This document shows, piece by piece, positions 53,385 through 62,014 of a stretch of 64,000 bases of DNA. The translations under genes and the position numbers were made by a program. The notes below the pieces were generated by a model. The model did no database searches and was not told where the DNA came from. It saw only the letters and a program-made list of their open reading frames with translations. How positions within the stretch are numbered: position 1 is the first letter of the stretch; every line of letters starts with the position of its first letter. Source of the DNA: Glacieibacterium sp038210595 (lineage in GTDB: Bacteria; Pseudomonadota; Alphaproteobacteria; Sphingomonadales; Sphingomonadaceae); NCBI GenBank assembly GCA_038210595.1, contig JBBQWN010000012.1:15066-79065 (forward strand), in the 5' to 3' direction.

Positions 53385-54806
53385 ATGCGCGGATCGGTGA
53401 TCGGAATGATGCTGCTGGCGACGGCGGCGGTGAGTGCCGATGCAGCCCCGGCAAAGCGCCGCGCGCCGCACCGCCCGGCCGCGGTGGCCGCGCCCGCGCC
53501 GGCGCCGGCGCCAGTCGTGGCCATCGAACCGCTGCCCGACACGCCCGAAATCCAGCACCTGCGCGCCGCCTTCCAGTTCGCCTTCCCGGTCTATGCGATG
53601 ATGCAGACCCGCAGCGTCACGCTGGGCAAGGCGCAGGCGTTCGGCATCGACGGCCGCAACCGGTTGCTGCCCAAGCAGAAGCTCGCCGACGCCAGCGACC
53701 GCGACGTGACGACGCCGAACAACGACACGCTGTATGCCAGCGCCTGGCTCGACCTGACGGCCGGGCCGCTGGCGTTCGAGTTGCCGCCGCTGCCGGTCCG
53801 CTACCATAGCGCCGCGCTGATGAGCCTGTTCACCGACGATGTCGCGATCGTCGGCACACGCGACGGCGGCCAGGGCGTCAGCTACTGGATCGTCGGGCCG
53901 GGCTGGACGGGCACGGCACCGCCCGCGACCAAGCTGCTGCGCAGTCCGACCAACGACGCCTGGCTGTTGCTCCGCGTGCTGGTCGACGGCCCGGCGGATT
54001 TCGATGCCGCGATGGCGGCGCTGCGTCAGTTCGCCCTGAACCCGGTCGCCGCCGAAGCCCCGCCGCCACTGACCGCGGTGCCGACGCCGATGCCCGATGG
54101 CGCGACCTTCCTGAACGTCGTCAACGAGGCGCTTGGGCGTTCGCCGCTGCCGCCGCGCGGCAAGGCGTTCGAGGATGTCGGCATCCGCCCCGGCGTCACC
54201 GATGCCTGGGCACAGCTGGCGCCCGAGGTGCAGGCGCTGTGGACCCGCGCCTTGCCGGCGTTCCGCGTCGAGCTGAAGGGCGGCTTCGCGCAGCTGGCGG
54301 AAACCGTCGACGGCTGGTCCTATCCCGGTGCGGAGATCGGCGTGTTCGGCGACAACGACCGCAGCCGTGCCGCCGTCGCGCTGGGCGGGCTGGCGGCGCT
54401 GCCGACCAGCGAGGCGGTTTATCTGAGCGCGCTCGCCGACAAGGAGGGGGCGCCGCTGGACGGCAGCAAGGCCTACACGGTCCACATTCCGGGCAAGGTG
54501 CCGGCCGGGGCATTCTGGTCGCTGACCATGTACCAGCAGGAGGCGGACGGGCGGCTGTTCTTCGTCGACACCCCCGCCAAGCGCTTCGCGGTCGGCAACC
54601 GCACCTCCGGGCTGCGGTTCGAGCGCGACGGCAGCCTCGACATCTTCGTCCAGGCGGCGAAGCCGTCGGGCGAGCGCGTTGTCAACTGGCTGCCCGCGCC
54701 CAAGGGCCCGTTCCGGCTGGTGTTCAGGGCCTACCGGCCCGGCCCGGCGCTGCTCGACGGCAGCTTCCGCCTGCCGCCCGTTGTCGCGACCGAGGCAATA
54801 CCTTGA
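53385..54806 (+). CDS. DUF1254/DUF1214 secreted protein
   Basis: 473 aa from ATG 53385 with GGAAGGGG upstream. Signal peptide MRGSVIGMMLLATAAVSADA, then a Pro/Ala-rich stretch. The DUF1254 part is at PETPEIQHL-like residues 60-200 with TTPNNDTLYASAWLDL, and the DUF1214 part near the C-terminus with AFWSLTMYQQEADGRLF and NWLPAPKGPFRLVFRAYRPG. The family is widespread, exported and without known function. Its stop overlaps the TTG start of the hydrolase gene. Confidence 0.9.
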   Translation: MRGSVIGMMLLATAAVSADAAPAKRRAPHRPAAVAAPAPAPAPVVAIEPLPDTPEIQHLRAAFQFAFPVYAMMQTRSVTLGKAQAFGIDGRNRLLPKQKLADASDRDVTTPNNDTLYASAWLDLTAGPLAFELPPLPVRYHSAALMSLFTDDVAIVGTRDGGQGVSYWIVGPGWTGTAPPATKLLRSPTNDAWLLLRVLVDGPADFDAAMAALRQFALNPVAAEAPPPLTAVPTPMPDGATFLNVVNEALGRSPLPPRGKAFEDVGIRPGVTDAWAQLAPEVQALWTRALPAFRVELKGGFAQLAETVDGWSYPGAEIGVFGDNDRSRAAVALGGLAALPTSEAVYLSALADKEGAPLDGSKAYTVHIPGKVPAGAFWSLTMYQQEADGRLFFVDTPAKRFAVGNRTSGLRFERDGSLDIFVQAAKPSGERVVNWLPAPKGPFRLVFRAYRPGPALLDGSFRLPPVVATEAIP

Positions 54807-55717
54807 GCGAGCAGGATATCCGCGCACCGCTCGCCGATCTGCACGGCGCGGTGCCGCCCGCCCCGGCGTGGTTCACTGCGGCGCTTGCCGATGCGCCGGA
54901 GCTCGGACGCACCGAGGTCGAGGGCGCTGGCATCGAGACGCTGGCGTGGGGCGAGCGTGGCAAGCCGGGGCTGGTGTTCCTGCACGGCAACGGCGCGCAC
55001 GCCCGCTGGTGGAGCTTCATCGCGCCGTTCTTCGCCGCCGACTACCGGGTCGCAGCGCTGTCGTGGTCGGGGATGGGCGGCTCCGACCACCGCGAAGCCT
55101 ATAAGATCGAGACTTTCGTCCGCGAGATTTTCGCGGTCGCCGCATTTACGGGCGCGAGCGACGCCGGGCCGCCGCTGGTCGTCGGCCATAGTTTCGGCGG
55201 CTTCCCGATGATGGCGGCAGCGGCGCACCGCGGCCAGGAGCTGCGCGGCGCGGTCATCGTCGACACGCCGTTCCGCGGCGTCGGCGAGGAAGGCGGGCGG
55301 CCGCCCAATGCCACCCTGCGGCCGCACAAGGTCTATCCGACGCTGAACGACGCGCTCGCCCGTTTCCGCCTTGCGCCGCCGCAGGGCTGCGAGAACCTGT
55401 TCATCGCCGACCATATCGCGCGCGGTTCGCTGATCGAGGTGCCGGGCGGCTGGAGCTGGGCCTTCGACCCGTATCTCTGGTCGCGTTTCGAGGTCGGCGA
55501 TGCGCGCGCCCTGCTCAACGCGCCGCAGTGCCCGGTCGGGCTGATCTGGGGCGAGCAGTCGCTGCTGATGCAGCCGGCGCGCGTGGCGGCAATGCGCGCC
55601 GCCCTGCCCGCAGGCTCGCCCGCCATCGGCATTCCGGCGGCCGAGCACCACGTCATGATCGACCAGCCGCTGGCGCTGGTGGCGGCGCTCAGGGGACTGT
55701 TCGCGGGCTGGCCGTGA
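54803..55717 (+). CDS. Alpha/beta-fold hydrolase coupled to the DUF1254 gene
   Basis: 304 aa from TTG 54803 (TTGA overlap with the DUF1254 stop). LVFLHGNGAHARWWSFI, the nucleophile elbow VVGHSFGGFP, GLIWGEQSLL and a catalytic His in AAEHHVMIDQP are all seen. No signal peptide, so it is cytoplasmic. The coupling to an exported protein of unknown function is unusual. Substrate is not known. Confidence 0.87.
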   Translation: MSEQDIRAPLADLHGAVPPAPAWFTAALADAPELGRTEVEGAGIETLAWGERGKPGLVFLHGNGAHARWWSFIAPFFAADYRVAALSWSGMGGSDHREAYKIETFVREIFAVAAFTGASDAGPPLVVGHSFGGFPMMAAAAHRGQELRGAVIVDTPFRGVGEEGGRPPNATLRPHKVYPTLNDALARFRLAPPQGCENLFIADHIARGSLIEVPGGWSWAFDPYLWSRFEVGDARALLNAPQCPVGLIWGEQSLLMQPARVAAMRAALPAGSPAIGIPAAEHHVMIDQPLALVAALRGLFAGWP

Positions 55718-55724
55718 CCGGCGC

Positions 55725-56954
55725 TCAGATTGCTCCGGTGAGCAGCGCCGCCGCCCAGGACGCGACCATCGACAGGACGATGCCGGCACCGACTCGCGTG
55801 ACATAGGCGGCCGTCCCCGCCGCGGTCGCCATCGCCACTTTCATCACCGCATTGACCGACATCGCGCAAAGGATCGGCACCACCGCCGCCGTGGTGCTCA
55901 GCTTGCCGGCAGCGACCAGCGCGGCGACCGACATCGCCGCTGCGTGCGTGTCGACGATGCCGCCAAGCGCCGCCCCCAGCGCCACGCCGGCACCCCCGAA
56001 GTACGGCTGCACCGCGGCCGTCAGCATCAGGATCGCCGCCATGCCGAACGCCAGCAGCAACGCCGCGCCGAGGCTGAAGGCGCGCTCGTCCGCCAGTGCC
56101 GCGCCCGGGGCCGAGCGCGCCGCCTGCCGCATGTAGACAGCCCCGTAGGCGGCGATCACCAGTCCGCCCGCTGCCAGCATCGGTGCCATCGTACGAAGTG
56201 TCGCCGGGCTGACCGCGGCGAGGACCACCGCCATTTGCACGAAGGTCGCCACCGACGAAAGCGTGCCGCCCGCCACCGCTGCGGTCAGCGTCGATGGGTC
56301 GGCCTTGGCCTTGGTCCCCATCGCGCCGGTGGTCGCGACACTCGAGACGAAACCCGACGCGAGCCCGGACACCGGCAGGCCGTAGCGCTTGCCCAGCACG
56401 CGGGTCGCGACATGCCCGGCTCCTCCGATGGCGAGCACCAGTATGACGACCAGCCACAGCGTATGCAGGTTCAGCGCATTGAACGGCCCGACGGTGCGAT
56501 CGGGCAACAACGGCCAAATCACGACCAGGGCCACCGCCAGGAGCAGCCCGTCGCTGACTTCCGCATCGGTCAGGGTGCCGCGAACGAAGCGGTGCAGGCC
56601 GGGTTTGGCCGCCAGCAGCGTCGCGGCGATGACGGCGACGCCGCCGGCCAGCAGCGGCCGCGCGAGTGCCAGCGCCCCGAGCAGCGGCACGAGCAGCAGC
56701 GCCATCTCGGTGGTCAGGCCGGGGTCGCGCCGACGGGTGCGCCAGTAGGCGATGCCAAGCAGCACCGCGATCGCGGCAATCGCCACGCCGAGCAGAACCA
56801 CGCCGCCAAGCTGCATCGCCACCGCGCCGAGCACCGACGCCAGCGCGAACGTCCGCAGACCGGCGGGCCCGCCGCCCTTGCTGCGCTCGCGCTCCAGCCC
56901 AAGCAGCAGGCCGATGCCGAGCGCGGTGAAATAATTGATGGTCGGTGCCTGCAC
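55725..56954 (-). CDS. MgtC/DUF4010-type membrane protein
   Basis: 409 aa from GTG 56954; no strong ribosome site is seen and the start is uncertain by a few codons. The N-terminus TALGIGLLLGLERERSKG is the MgtC/SapB motif, and the long C-terminal half with ALASGFVSSVATTGAMGTKAK-like sequence and IVDTHAAAMSVAALVAAGKLS is DUF4010. About 10-12 helices. The function is unknown; short MgtC proteins influence magnesium and membrane potential. Convergent with the hydrolase gene. Confidence 0.85.
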   Translation of the reverse strand: MQAPTINYFTALGIGLLLGLERERSKGGGPAGLRTFALASVLGAVAMQLGGVVLLGVAIAAIAVLLGIAYWRTRRRDPGLTTEMALLLVPLLGALALARPLLAGGVAVIAATLLAAKPGLHRFVRGTLTDAEVSDGLLLAVALVVIWPLLPDRTVGPFNALNLHTLWLVVILVLAIGGAGHVATRVLGKRYGLPVSGLASGFVSSVATTGAMGTKAKADPSTLTAAVAGGTLSSVATFVQMAVVLAAVSPATLRTMAPMLAAGGLVIAAYGAVYMRQAARSAPGAALADERAFSLGAALLLAFGMAAILMLTAAVQPYFGGAGVALGAALGGIVDTHAAAMSVAALVAAGKLSTTAAVVPILCAMSVNAVMKVAMATAAGTAAYVTRVGAGIVLSMVASWAAALLTGAI

Positions 56955-57013
56955 ACCGCAGTGCGTCGGCCCGTCCCGCCGGTGACGCAAGCCCCGTGCG
57001 CGGCGGGCGGTGG

Positions 57014-58006
57014 CTAGCTCCGCTTCAGCGGCTCGCCGCGCCGCGTGCCGTGGACGCGGCGGACAGTACCCGACGAGGCGCGCATGACGATGCTTTCCGT
57101 GGTGATCGAGCCGTCGCGCTTGCGGCGCACCCCCTGCAGCAGCGAACCGTCGGTGACGCCGGTGGCGGCGAAAATGACATCGCCCTGCGCCAGATCCTCC
57201 AGCTTGTAGATGCGGTCGAGGTTGGTGATGCCCCAGCGCCGGGCGCGGCCGCGCTCGTCCTCGTTCCTGAACACCAGCCGACCTTGCATCTGGCCACCGA
57301 CGCAGCGCAGCGCCGCCGCCGCCAGCACGCCTTCGGGCGCGCCGCCGCTGCCGATGTAGATGTCGATGCCGGTGTCGGGATCGGTGGTCGCGATGATGCC
57401 CGCGACATCGCCATCGGGGATCAGCATGATGCCGCAACCCAGCCCGCGCAGCTCGGCGATCAGCGCGTCGTGGCGCGGCCGGTCGAGGACGCAGGCGATG
57501 ATGTCGCGCGGCGCGACACCCTTGGCGCGGGCCAGCGACTCGACGTTCCAGGTGGTCGACTTGGTCAGGTCGACGGTGCCCTTGGGATAACCCGGGCCGA
57601 TGGCGATCTTGTCCATATAGGTGTCGGGGGCGTTGAGCAGGCCACCCTCTTCCGCGATCGCCAGCACCGCGAGCGCGTTCGGCCCGGCCTTGGCGGTGAT
57701 CGTCGTGCCCTCGAGCGGATCGAGCGCGATGTCGATCTTGGGGCCGGTGCCCTTGCCGACCTTCTCCCCGATATACAGCATCGGCGCCTCGTCGCGCTCG
57801 CCCTCGCCGATGACGATCGTGCCGTCGAAATCGAGGCTGTTCAACGCGTCGCGCATCGCCTCGACGGCGGCGGCATCCGCGGCATGCTCGTCGCCGCGGC
57901 CGATCTGCTTCGATGCCGCGATCGCCGCATATTCGGTGACGCGGACCATTTCGAGGACGAGCACGCGGTCAAGGACCGCGCTGGCGGGGGCGGTGGGATT
58001 GGACAT
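57014..58006 (-). CDS. glpX: Class II fructose-1,6-bisphosphatase GlpX
   Basis: 330 aa. Motifs IVIGEGERDEAPMLYIGE, DPLEGTTITAKAGPNALAVLAIAEEG, and LVPDGDVAG-like IPDGDVAGIIATTDP are characteristic. The enzyme removes the 1-phosphate of fructose-1,6-bisphosphate in gluconeogenesis. It lies 45 nt downstream of the homoserine dehydrogenase gene and probably shares its transcript, an arrangement seen in other alphaproteobacteria. Confidence 0.96.
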   Translation of the reverse strand: MSNPTAPASAVLDRVLVLEMVRVTEYAAIAASKQIGRGDEHAADAAAVEAMRDALNSLDFDGTIVIGEGERDEAPMLYIGEKVGKGTGPKIDIALDPLEGTTITAKAGPNALAVLAIAEEGGLLNAPDTYMDKIAIGPGYPKGTVDLTKSTTWNVESLARAKGVAPRDIIACVLDRPRHDALIAELRGLGCGIMLIPDGDVAGIIATTDPDTGIDIYIGSGGAPEGVLAAAALRCVGGQMQGRLVFRNEDERGRARRWGITNLDRIYKLEDLAQGDVIFAATGVTDGSLLQGVRRKRDGSITTESIVMRASSGTVRRVHGTRRGEPLKRS

Positions 58007-58050
58007 GGTTGCTCCGGATTGGACTGGCGGGTGGCCTAGTCGCTCGGTCC

Positions 58051-59340
58051 TTACAAGTCGAGAATATGCATCATCACCGGCGCGCCGAGCACGTCATCGG
58101 ACGCCGCCATCGTCGCCAGCGCGGCGCGGACCTTGGCCTCGACGCAGACATGGGTGACCATCACCACCAGCACGCCGCCGCCGTGATCGCCGCGCTGGAT
58201 CAGGCTCTCGATTGACACGTCCGAATCGCGCAGCGCCGCGGTCAGCATCGCCAGCACACCGGGCCGGTCGACGACCGCGAGGCGGAGGTAGAAACGCCCG
58301 GCATGCGCCGCCTGGTCTGCGGCCGGCAGCGCCGCCAGTTGCGCCACCGGCATCCCGAACGCCGGGCCGGTGTCACCGCGCGCGATGTCGATCAGGTCCG
58401 CGACGACGGCCGATGCGGTCGGCCCGGCCCCGGCCCCGCGGCCTGAGAAGAACAGCCGCCCAACAAAGTCACCCTCCGCGACGACGGCGTTCAGCGGCCC
58501 GTCGACGTGCGCCAGCGGGTGCACCTGCGGCACGAGGCAGGGGTGGACGCGCTGAAACAGCTGGCCGCCCGCCGCGCTCGCCAGCCCGACCAGGCGGATA
58601 CGGTAGCCGAGCGCGGCGGCATGTTCGATATCGGCGCTGGCGACGGCGCGGATACCGGTGCACGCCACGCCGGCGAAATCGATGCGGCCGGCGAACGCCA
58701 GCGAGGCGAGGATCGATAATTTGTGCGCCGCGTCGATACCTTCGATGTCGAAGCTCGGGTCGGCCTCGGCAAAGCCCAGCGCCTGCGCATCCGCCAGCAC
58801 CGCCGCGAAGCCCAGCCCCTCGCTTTCCATGCGGGTCAGGATGTAATTGCAGGTGCCGTTGAGAATCCCGTAGACGCTCGACAGCGTGTTCGCCGCCGCG
58901 CCTTCGCGCAGGCCCTTGACGACCGGGATGCCGCCCGCCACCGCGGCCTCGTATTTCAGCGCGGTGCCGCCGGCTTCGGCAAGCGCTGCCAGCTCGAGAC
59001 CGTGGTGCGCCAGCATCGCCTTGTTGGCGGTGACCAGCGGCTTGCCGAGCGCCAGCGTGTCACGCGCCAGCGCCAGCGCCGGGCCGTCCGCCCCGCCGAT
59101 GCATTCGACCACGACGTCCACATCGTCTCGGCCCGGCAGCTCGCCCGCATCGTCGACCCAGGCGAGCCCGGCGCAATCGATGCCGCGGTCGCGGTGGCGG
59201 TCGCGCGCGCTGACTGCAGTTATGACGACAGGCCGGTCGGCGCGCCGCGCGATCAGGCCTGCGTTGGTATCCAGCAGGCGAACGACGCCGCCGCCGACGG
59301 TGCCAAGGCCGGCGAGGCCGATGCGCAGGGGAATTGCCAT
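58051..59340 (-). CDS. hom: Homoserine dehydrogenase with ACT domain
   Basis: 429 aa from ATG 59340 (GGGGGCGGGC upstream). NAD(P) site GLAGLGTVGGGVVRLL; catalytic region with ANKAMLAHHG, KYEAAVAGGIPVVKGL, GILNGTCNYILTRM and EADPSFDIEGIDAAHKLSIL. The C-terminal ACT domain starts near YLRLAVVDRPGVLAMLTAAL and gives feedback control by threonine. It makes homoserine for threonine and methionine. It follows the thiolase gene by 39 nt. Confidence 0.96.
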   Translation of the reverse strand: MAIPLRIGLAGLGTVGGGVVRLLDTNAGLIARRADRPVVITAVSARDRHRDRGIDCAGLAWVDDAGELPGRDDVDVVVECIGGADGPALALARDTLALGKPLVTANKAMLAHHGLELAALAEAGGTALKYEAAVAGGIPVVKGLREGAAANTLSSVYGILNGTCNYILTRMESEGLGFAAVLADAQALGFAEADPSFDIEGIDAAHKLSILASLAFAGRIDFAGVACTGIRAVASADIEHAAALGYRIRLVGLASAAGGQLFQRVHPCLVPQVHPLAHVDGPLNAVVAEGDFVGRLFFSGRGAGAGPTASAVVADLIDIARGDTGPAFGMPVAQLAALPAADQAAHAGRFYLRLAVVDRPGVLAMLTAALRDSDVSIESLIQRGDHGGGVLVVMVTHVCVEAKVRAALATMAASDDVLGAPVMMHILDL

Positions 59341-59379
59341 GCCCGCCCCCATCGCGGCCCCGGCGGCGGGAGGCAAGCC

Positions 59380-60639
59380 CTAGGCCGCCATGCGCTCGAT
59401 GATAATCGCTGGCGCCATGCCGCCCGCCGCGCACATGGTGATCAGGCCATAGCGGCCGCCACTGCGCTCCAGCTCGTCGAGCGCGGTGCCGATCAAGATG
59501 CTGCCGGTCGCCCCGATCGGGTGACCGAGCGCCATCGCGCCGCCGTTGATGTTGACCTTCGAGCGGTCGAGCTCGAGGTCGCGGATGAACTTCTCTGCGA
59601 CGACGGCGAACGCCTCGTTGATTTCCCAGACGTCGATGTCGGCCACGGTCAGCCCGGCCTTGGCCAGCACCTTCTTCGCGGCCGGCACCGGCGCGTTGAG
59701 CATCAGCGTCGGGCAGTCGCCGACATTGGCGTAGGCGACGATCCGCGCGCGCGGCTTCAGGCCGTGGCTGTCGGCATAGGCCTTCGACGTGATCAGCAAC
59801 GCCGCCGCCCCGTCCACAACGCCCGACGAGTTGCCGGCATGGTGGACGCCCTGGAACTCGAGGCCCGGATAGGCGCGGGTGATCTGGTCGCGGAAGCTCG
59901 GCCCGCCGTCCTCCAGCGCCACATCGGCGACGACATCGAAGCTCGCCTTCAGCCCGGCCAGGCCCTCAGCCGTGGTCTGCGGCCGCGGGAACTCCTCGCG
60001 GTCGAGTGCCACCGAGCCGTCCTCGTTCATGACCGGCACCACCGACTTGGCAAAGCGGCCCTCGCGAATCGCCACGTCGGCGCGCTGCTGGCTGACCAGA
60101 GCCAGCGCGTCGACCGCCTCTCGGCTGATGCCTTCCTTCGCCGCGATGGCGTCGCCGCAGACGCCCTGGTGCGATTGCGGGTGGATGGCGTCCAACGCCT
60201 TGTTGCCGCTGCCCATGCCGAGCGGCTTGATGCCCGCTGCATGCTCCTGCGCGCCGATGGTCTGGGTGTAGCTCATCATCTCGGTGCCGCCGGCGATGAC
60301 GACATCCTCCATGCCCGACATGACGCTGGCCGCCGCCAGGTTCACGCTGGTGATGCCGCCGCCGCAGAAGCGGTCGAGCGTCGTGCCGCTGGCCTTGATG
60401 TCATAGCCCGCCGCCAGCGCCGCCATGCGGCCGAGATCGCCGCCCTGATGACCCTTCTGGGTCGAGGTCGACCAGATGATGTCGTCGACCTCCGCCGTGT
60501 CGAGCTGGTTGCGGTCCTTCAACGCCTTCAGCACCGTCGCCGCGAGATGCTGCGGGTGGAGGTGGCTGAGCGCGCCCTTGCCGGGTTTGCCGACGCCACG
60601 CGGCGTGCGGACGGCGTCGATGATATAGGCTTCGGCCAC
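59380..60639 (-). CDS. Acetyl-CoA C-acyltransferase (thiolase)
   Basis: 419 aa. The active-site Cys is in LDRFCGGGITSVNLAAASV near residue 95; GNSSGVVDGAAALLI, NEAFAVVAEKFI, GGAMALGHPIGATGS and the late MCAAGGMAPAII complete the thiolase site. At this length it is closer to the catabolic acyl-CoA thiolases than to PhaA. It removes acetyl-CoA from 3-ketoacyl-CoA. It heads the minus-strand run thiolase-hom-glpX and is divergent from the phosphotransferase operon. Confidence 0.92.
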   Translation of the reverse strand: MAEAYIIDAVRTPRGVGKPGKGALSHLHPQHLAATVLKALKDRNQLDTAEVDDIIWSTSTQKGHQGGDLGRMAALAAGYDIKASGTTLDRFCGGGITSVNLAAASVMSGMEDVVIAGGTEMMSYTQTIGAQEHAAGIKPLGMGSGNKALDAIHPQSHQGVCGDAIAAKEGISREAVDALALVSQQRADVAIREGRFAKSVVPVMNEDGSVALDREEFPRPQTTAEGLAGLKASFDVVADVALEDGGPSFRDQITRAYPGLEFQGVHHAGNSSGVVDGAAALLITSKAYADSHGLKPRARIVAYANVGDCPTLMLNAPVPAAKKVLAKAGLTVADIDVWEINEAFAVVAEKFIRDLELDRSKVNINGGAMALGHPIGATGSILIGTALDELERSGGRYGLITMCAAGGMAPAIIIERMAA

Positions 60640-60696
60640 GGCGACTCTCCCAAGGTTGGTTGACGCTTACGTTAGGCGCGGGCAGCGTGGCCCGCA

Positions 60697-61638
60697 ATGA
60701 CGGCGACAAGCCTTGGGGACGGACTGACCGCGCTGCTGCCGAAACTCGGCGGCGGCGAGCTGACGGGCCTCACCCGGCTGTCGGGCGGCGCGACGCAGGA
60801 GATCTGGCGCTTCGAGGCCGGCGGCCGGCCGCTGATCCTCAGGCGTGCGCCCGGCGGCGACCGGGTGTCGGCGCAGACCGTCGGGCTGGAGACCGAGGCG
60901 GCGCTGCTCGTCGCGGCCCGCGCGGCCGGGGTGCCGGTGCCGCCGGTCGTGCATGTTCTCGAACCCGGCGACGGGCTCGGCCACGGCTTCGTCATGGGCT
61001 TCGTCGAGGGCGAAACGCTGGGCGGCCGCATCGTCAGGGCACCGCCGCCGGGGCTGTCGCGGGACTGTGGCGCGGTGCTGGCGCGCATCCATGCCATTGA
61101 CCCGTCGGAATTCCCCACGCTCGACCGCGCGACGCCGCGCGAGCTCGTCGACCAGTGGCGCGCCGGCTATCGGGCCACCGGCTGGCCGCGCCCGGTGTTC
61201 GAGGCCGCCTTTCGCTGGCTCGACGCCCGCTGCCCGCCGCCGCCCGCGGTGCCGCGCCTCGTCCACGGCGACTTCCGCAACGGCAATCTGATGATCGGGC
61301 CGGACGGCATCCGCGCCGTGCTCGACTGGGAACTGGCGCATGTCGGCGACCCGATGGAGGATCTCGGCTGGCTGTGCGTCAACTCGTGGCGCTTCGGACG
61401 GACCGATCTCCCCGTTGGCGGTTTCGGCACGGTCGACGCGCTGGTCGCGGGTTACGGCGCGCCCGTCGACCGCGCGGCGCTGCGCTGGTGGGAGGTGTTC
61501 GGCACGCTGCGCTGGGGCTGTATGTGCGCCGGCATGGCGGCGGCGTTCCGCAGCGCCGACCCAACCATCGAGCGCGCCATGATCGCGCGGCGGACGTCGG
61601 AGACCGAGATCGACCTGTTGCGGCTGATCGGGAGCTAG
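60697..61638 (+). CDS. APH-type phosphotransferase family protein
   Basis: 313 aa. The kinase fold shows LSGGATQEIWRFEA (nucleotide loop), RPLILRRAPGGDRV, the catalytic loop LVHGDFRNGNLMI and VLDWELAHVGDPMEDLGWL with the metal-binding Asp. This subgroup is paired with acyl-CoA dehydrogenases, as in mammalian ACAD10/11, whose kinase and dehydrogenase domains together convert 4-hydroxyacyl-CoAs; here the partner dehydrogenase is two genes down. The gene is divergent from the thiolase gene. Confidence 0.88.
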   Translation: MTATSLGDGLTALLPKLGGGELTGLTRLSGGATQEIWRFEAGGRPLILRRAPGGDRVSAQTVGLETEAALLVAARAAGVPVPPVVHVLEPGDGLGHGFVMGFVEGETLGGRIVRAPPPGLSRDCGAVLARIHAIDPSEFPTLDRATPRELVDQWRAGYRATGWPRPVFEAAFRWLDARCPPPPAVPRLVHGDFRNGNLMIGPDGIRAVLDWELAHVGDPMEDLGWLCVNSWRFGRTDLPVGGFGTVDALVAGYGAPVDRAALRWWEVFGTLRWGCMCAGMAAAFRSADPTIERAMIARRTSETEIDLLRLIGS

Positions 61639-61642
61639 GGGC

Positions 61643-62014
61643 ATGCAGGACGAACCGACGCCGGTGGAGATGCTGGGCGCGGTCGCAACGTTCCTGCGCG
61701 ATACGGTGGTGCCCGCGACCGCCGGCATGGTCGCCTTCCAGGCGCGTGTGGCGGCCAACGCCGTCGATCTGGTCGCGCGCCAGGTCGCGGCGGACGACGG
61801 CGGCGAGGCGGCGCGGCTGCGCGCGCTCATGGGTCGCGACGGGCCGCTGCCCGATCTCAATGCCGCCCTGGCGGCCGGCATCGCCGACGGCAGCATCGAT
61901 TATGCTGCACCCGAAACCCTGCAGCATTTATGGGCGACGACGCTCGCCAAGCTGGCAGTCGACCAGCCCCGTTACAGCGGCTACCTCGCCGCGCTTGTCG
62001 AGAAGGACGCGTAA
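61643..62014 (+). CDS. DUF6285 protein
   Basis: 123 aa, 4 nt after the phosphotransferase gene. Helical protein with TPVEMLGAVATFLRDTVVP, FQARVAANAVDLVARQ and TLAKLAVDQPRYSGYLAAL. It is typical of DUF6285, whose genes regularly sit between the APH-type kinase and the acyl-CoA dehydrogenase. No catalytic motif is visible; I infer a helper or complex subunit. Confidence 0.85.
   Translation: MQDEPTPVEMLGAVATFLRDTVVPATAGMVAFQARVAANAVDLVARQVAADDGGEAARLRALMGRDGPLPDLNAALAAGIADGSIDYAAPETLQHLWATTLAKLAVDQPRYSGYLAALVEKDA

Noticed and set aside
58723..60663. Long open frame antisense to homoserine dehydrogenase and thiolase
   Set aside because: It crosses two well-recognised genes and has no recognisable domains.
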